Shown here: positions 7,528-8,261 of the stretch, piece after piece
How positions within the stretch are numbered: the first letter of the stretch is position 1
How the letters are laid out: every line of letters begins with the position of its first letter
NCBI GenBank assembly: GCA_900538385.1
Contig: UWSO01000054.1
Coordinates: 1-8,261, forward strand
Length of the DNA: 8,261 nucleotides
Source of the DNA: an uncultured Porphyromonas sp.
GTDB lineage: Bacteria; Bacteroidota; Bacteroidia; Bacteroidales; Porphyromonadaceae
Direction: 5' to 3'
The notes under the pieces: model-generated
Told to the model about the DNA's origin: nothing
The model's database searches: none
The model's input: only the letters and a program-made list of their open reading frames with translations
Translations under genes and position numbers: made by a program

Positions 7528-7539
7528 CTACCAACAACA

Positions 7540-8001
7540 ATGAAAAAGTTCCTAGTGAATACGATATGGGCTGTGGAAGGGATTGCCCTCGCCCTCTTTT
7601 GTCTATCTGCTTGTACTCGTGAGCTGGATGTGCAGCAGGCTTACGACTTCTCGCTCGAAGTGATGCCGGTGCAGAACTCCATAGCTAAGGGGGAAACGGC
7701 TGAAATACGCTGTAGCCTCAAAAGAAGTGGTCGCTTTGCCAATACGCAATACACGATCCGTTACTTCCAGCCGGATGGCAAGGGTTGCTTGAAGATGGAT
7801 GATGGCACTGTATTCAAACCGAATGATCGCTATCCGCTCACGAGAGACGCCTTCCGTCTCTATTACACTTCACGCTCTACTGACCGCCAAACGATTGACA
7901 TCTACGTGGAGGATAACTTCGGACAGCTTCAGCAACGGACTTTCAACTTCAACAATGAAAGGGAGGATAAACCATCATCAATAGAAATACAGCCAACTTA
8001 G
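7540..8001 (+). CDS. traQ: TraQ, DUF3872-type lipoprotein
   Basis: This 153-residue protein matches the TraQ/DUF3872 family, usually one of the last genes of Bacteroidota tra operons. Residues 1-21 form a signal peptide with a somewhat polar start (MKKFLVNTIWAVEGIALAL). A lipobox LSAC with the lipidated Cys at residue 25 predicts a lipoprotein. The mature part is beta-rich with family-type stretches LDVQQAYDFSLEVMPVQ (about 29-45), IRYFQPDGKG and FRLYYTSRSTDRQTIDIYVEDNFGQ (about 106-130). Its function in transfer is not established as far as I know; a periplasmic accessory role is inferred. It begins 12 bases after traO with an ACAACA leader. A weak terminator-like hairpin starts at its stop codon, suggesting it is the last gene of the transcript. 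Confidence 0.9.
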   Translation: MKKFLVNTIWAVEGIALALFCLSACTRELDVQQAYDFSLEVMPVQNSIAKGETAEIRCSLKRSGRFANTQYTIRYFQPDGKGCLKMDDGTVFKPNDRYPLTRDAFRLYYTSRSTDRQTIDIYVEDNFGQLQQRTFNFNNEREDKPSSIEIQPT

Positions 8002-8024
8002 GAAGAAGTGTAATCTTCTTTTTT
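8001..8024 (+). terminator. Weak AT-rich terminator-like hairpin after traQ
   Basis: AAGAAG (8003-8008), loop TGTAAT, and CTTCTT (8015-8020) make a perfect 6-bp stem. It can be extended by two G-T wobbles to 8001-8022 and continues into a T run to 8024. The stem has only two G-C pairs, so termination would be inefficient. It overlaps the traQ stop codon by one base. Confidence 0.4.
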
Positions 8025-8039
8025 GCGACTTTCTTTTGC

Positions 8040-8080
8040 TTCTTTGCTTTGGTCGCCTACTCGTACTCAAAGACAAAGAA
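8040..8080. other. Imperfect 12-bp inverted repeat in the post-traQ spacer
   Basis: TTCTTTGCTTTG (8040-8051) pairs with CAAAGACAAAGAA (8068-8080) when one A (8073) is bulged, leaving a 16-base loop. The left arm sits in a pyrimidine-rich run (about 8028-8050). No T-tract follows on the + strand. A shorter stem, GCGAC (8025-8029) with GTCGC (8052-8056), encloses the left arm, so the two folds would exclude each other. Function is unknown; it may contribute to transcript termination or stability. Confidence 0.45.
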
Positions 8081-8083
8081 AAG

Positions 8084-8135
8084 AAGCCCCCGAAAGTGTT
8101 GCCGTCTGTCGGTTACCTTTTGGGGGGCTTTTGTT
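8084..8135 (+). terminator. Strong intrinsic terminator at the end of the tra operon
   Basis: AAGCCCCC (8084-8091) pairs perfectly with GGGGGCTT (8123-8130). The stem can continue inward through CGAAAG/CTTTT with one bulged G and one G-T wobble, to an inner loop of about 20 bases. TTTTGTT follows the stem. This is the clearest transcription stop in the window and separates the tra operon from the downstream gene. Confidence 0.75.
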
Positions 8136-8177
8136 ATTGAATCTACGAACAAGGTTCCGAATCTTCATCCTTTTACT

Positions 8178-8185
8178 TACCTTTG
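8178..8185 (+). promoter_or_regulatory. Bacteroidota-type -7 promoter box for the downstream gene
   Basis: TACCTTTG matches the Bacteroidota sigma-ABfr -7 consensus TAnnTTTG exactly. It lies 24 bases before the ATG at 8210, leaving room for a short leader of about 15-20 bases. No good -33 TTTG is present at the expected spacing (around 8154-8158 reads GTTCC), so the -33 is weak. Placement after the strong terminator and before a new gene supports the call. Confidence 0.6.
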
Positions 8186-8209
8186 AGACAAACAAAGAAT
8201 AAAGAGGAT

Positions 8210-8261
8210 ATGGCAAGAGCTACAACAAAGGCGGATTTGATGACATCTGCGAATCAACAAT
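8210..8261 (+). CDS. Probable ClbS/DfsB-family protein (3'-partial, first 17 codons)
   Basis: Only the N-terminus is visible: MARATTKADLMTSANQQ, running off the right edge. The MARATTK-(D/E)-L start followed by a helix is what I recall for ClbS/DfsB-family four-helix-bundle proteins. The founding member ClbS protects producers from colibactin; most relatives have no known substrate. The gene has its own promoter box and lies beyond the tra terminator, so it looks like cargo or a flanking gene, not a transfer component. Seventeen residues are too few for certainty; another small helical family is possible. Confidence 0.5.
   Translation, partial: MARATTKADLMTSANQQ

Noticed and set aside
7799..7984. 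Overlapping + strand open frame inside traQ
   Set aside because: It is entirely within traQ in another frame with low-complexity Thr/Ser content and no support.

Overview
The window holds the second half of a Bacteroidota conjugative-transposon transfer (tra) operon of the CTnDOT/CTnPg1 type. The organism is probably a member of Bacteroidales. The gene set and order (traG, I, J, K, L, M, N, O, Q) are found only in Bacteroidota. Starts are preceded by A-rich leaders instead of Shine-Dalgarno sequences, and one clear Bacteroidota-type -7 promoter box (TAnnTTTG) is present. The roughly balanced base composition and the GAAACT-type short palindromic repeats between traJ and traK make Porphyromonas my best guess. 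That genus call is inference from memory, not shown by the window.

Layout. Positions 1-1727 are the 3' two thirds of traG, the VirB4-like ATPase; the reading frame is open at the left edge. Next come traI (1754-2383) and traJ (2416-3453). A 362-base non-coding interval (3454-3815) then breaks the otherwise tightly packed operon. It contains a short strong hairpin just after traJ and an array of about nine 14-base palindromic blocks at 22-24-base periodicity. The operon resumes with traK (3816), traL (4444), traM (4721), traN (6005), traO (6946) and traQ (7540-8001). All genes are on the + strand and several overlap or nearly overlap. Between traQ and the next gene (8002-8209) lie a weak AT-rich terminator-like hairpin, an imperfect 12-bp hairpin, and a strong GC-rich intrinsic terminator. 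A separate promoter then precedes the first 17 codons of a probable ClbS/DfsB-family gene, which looks like cargo.

How the genes work together. TraG supplies ATP-driven energy at the inner membrane. TraJ is a polytopic inner-membrane channel component (VirB6-like). TraK (VirB8-like), TraL and TraM (VirB10-like) are bitopic inner-membrane proteins that project into the periplasm. TraN (VirB9-like), TraO (probable outer-membrane barrel) and TraQ (lipoprotein) form or accompany the outer-membrane part. TraI is exported and may be VirB5-like. Together they form the mating apparatus. Compared with the CTnDOT order, no traH lies between traG and traI, and no traP (primase-like) lies between traO and traQ. 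Every tra frame in the window looks intact.

I found no new protein system here. The least-explained part is the palindromic array inside the operon, whose two interchangeable arm types mostly change together across the 8-10-base spacers.
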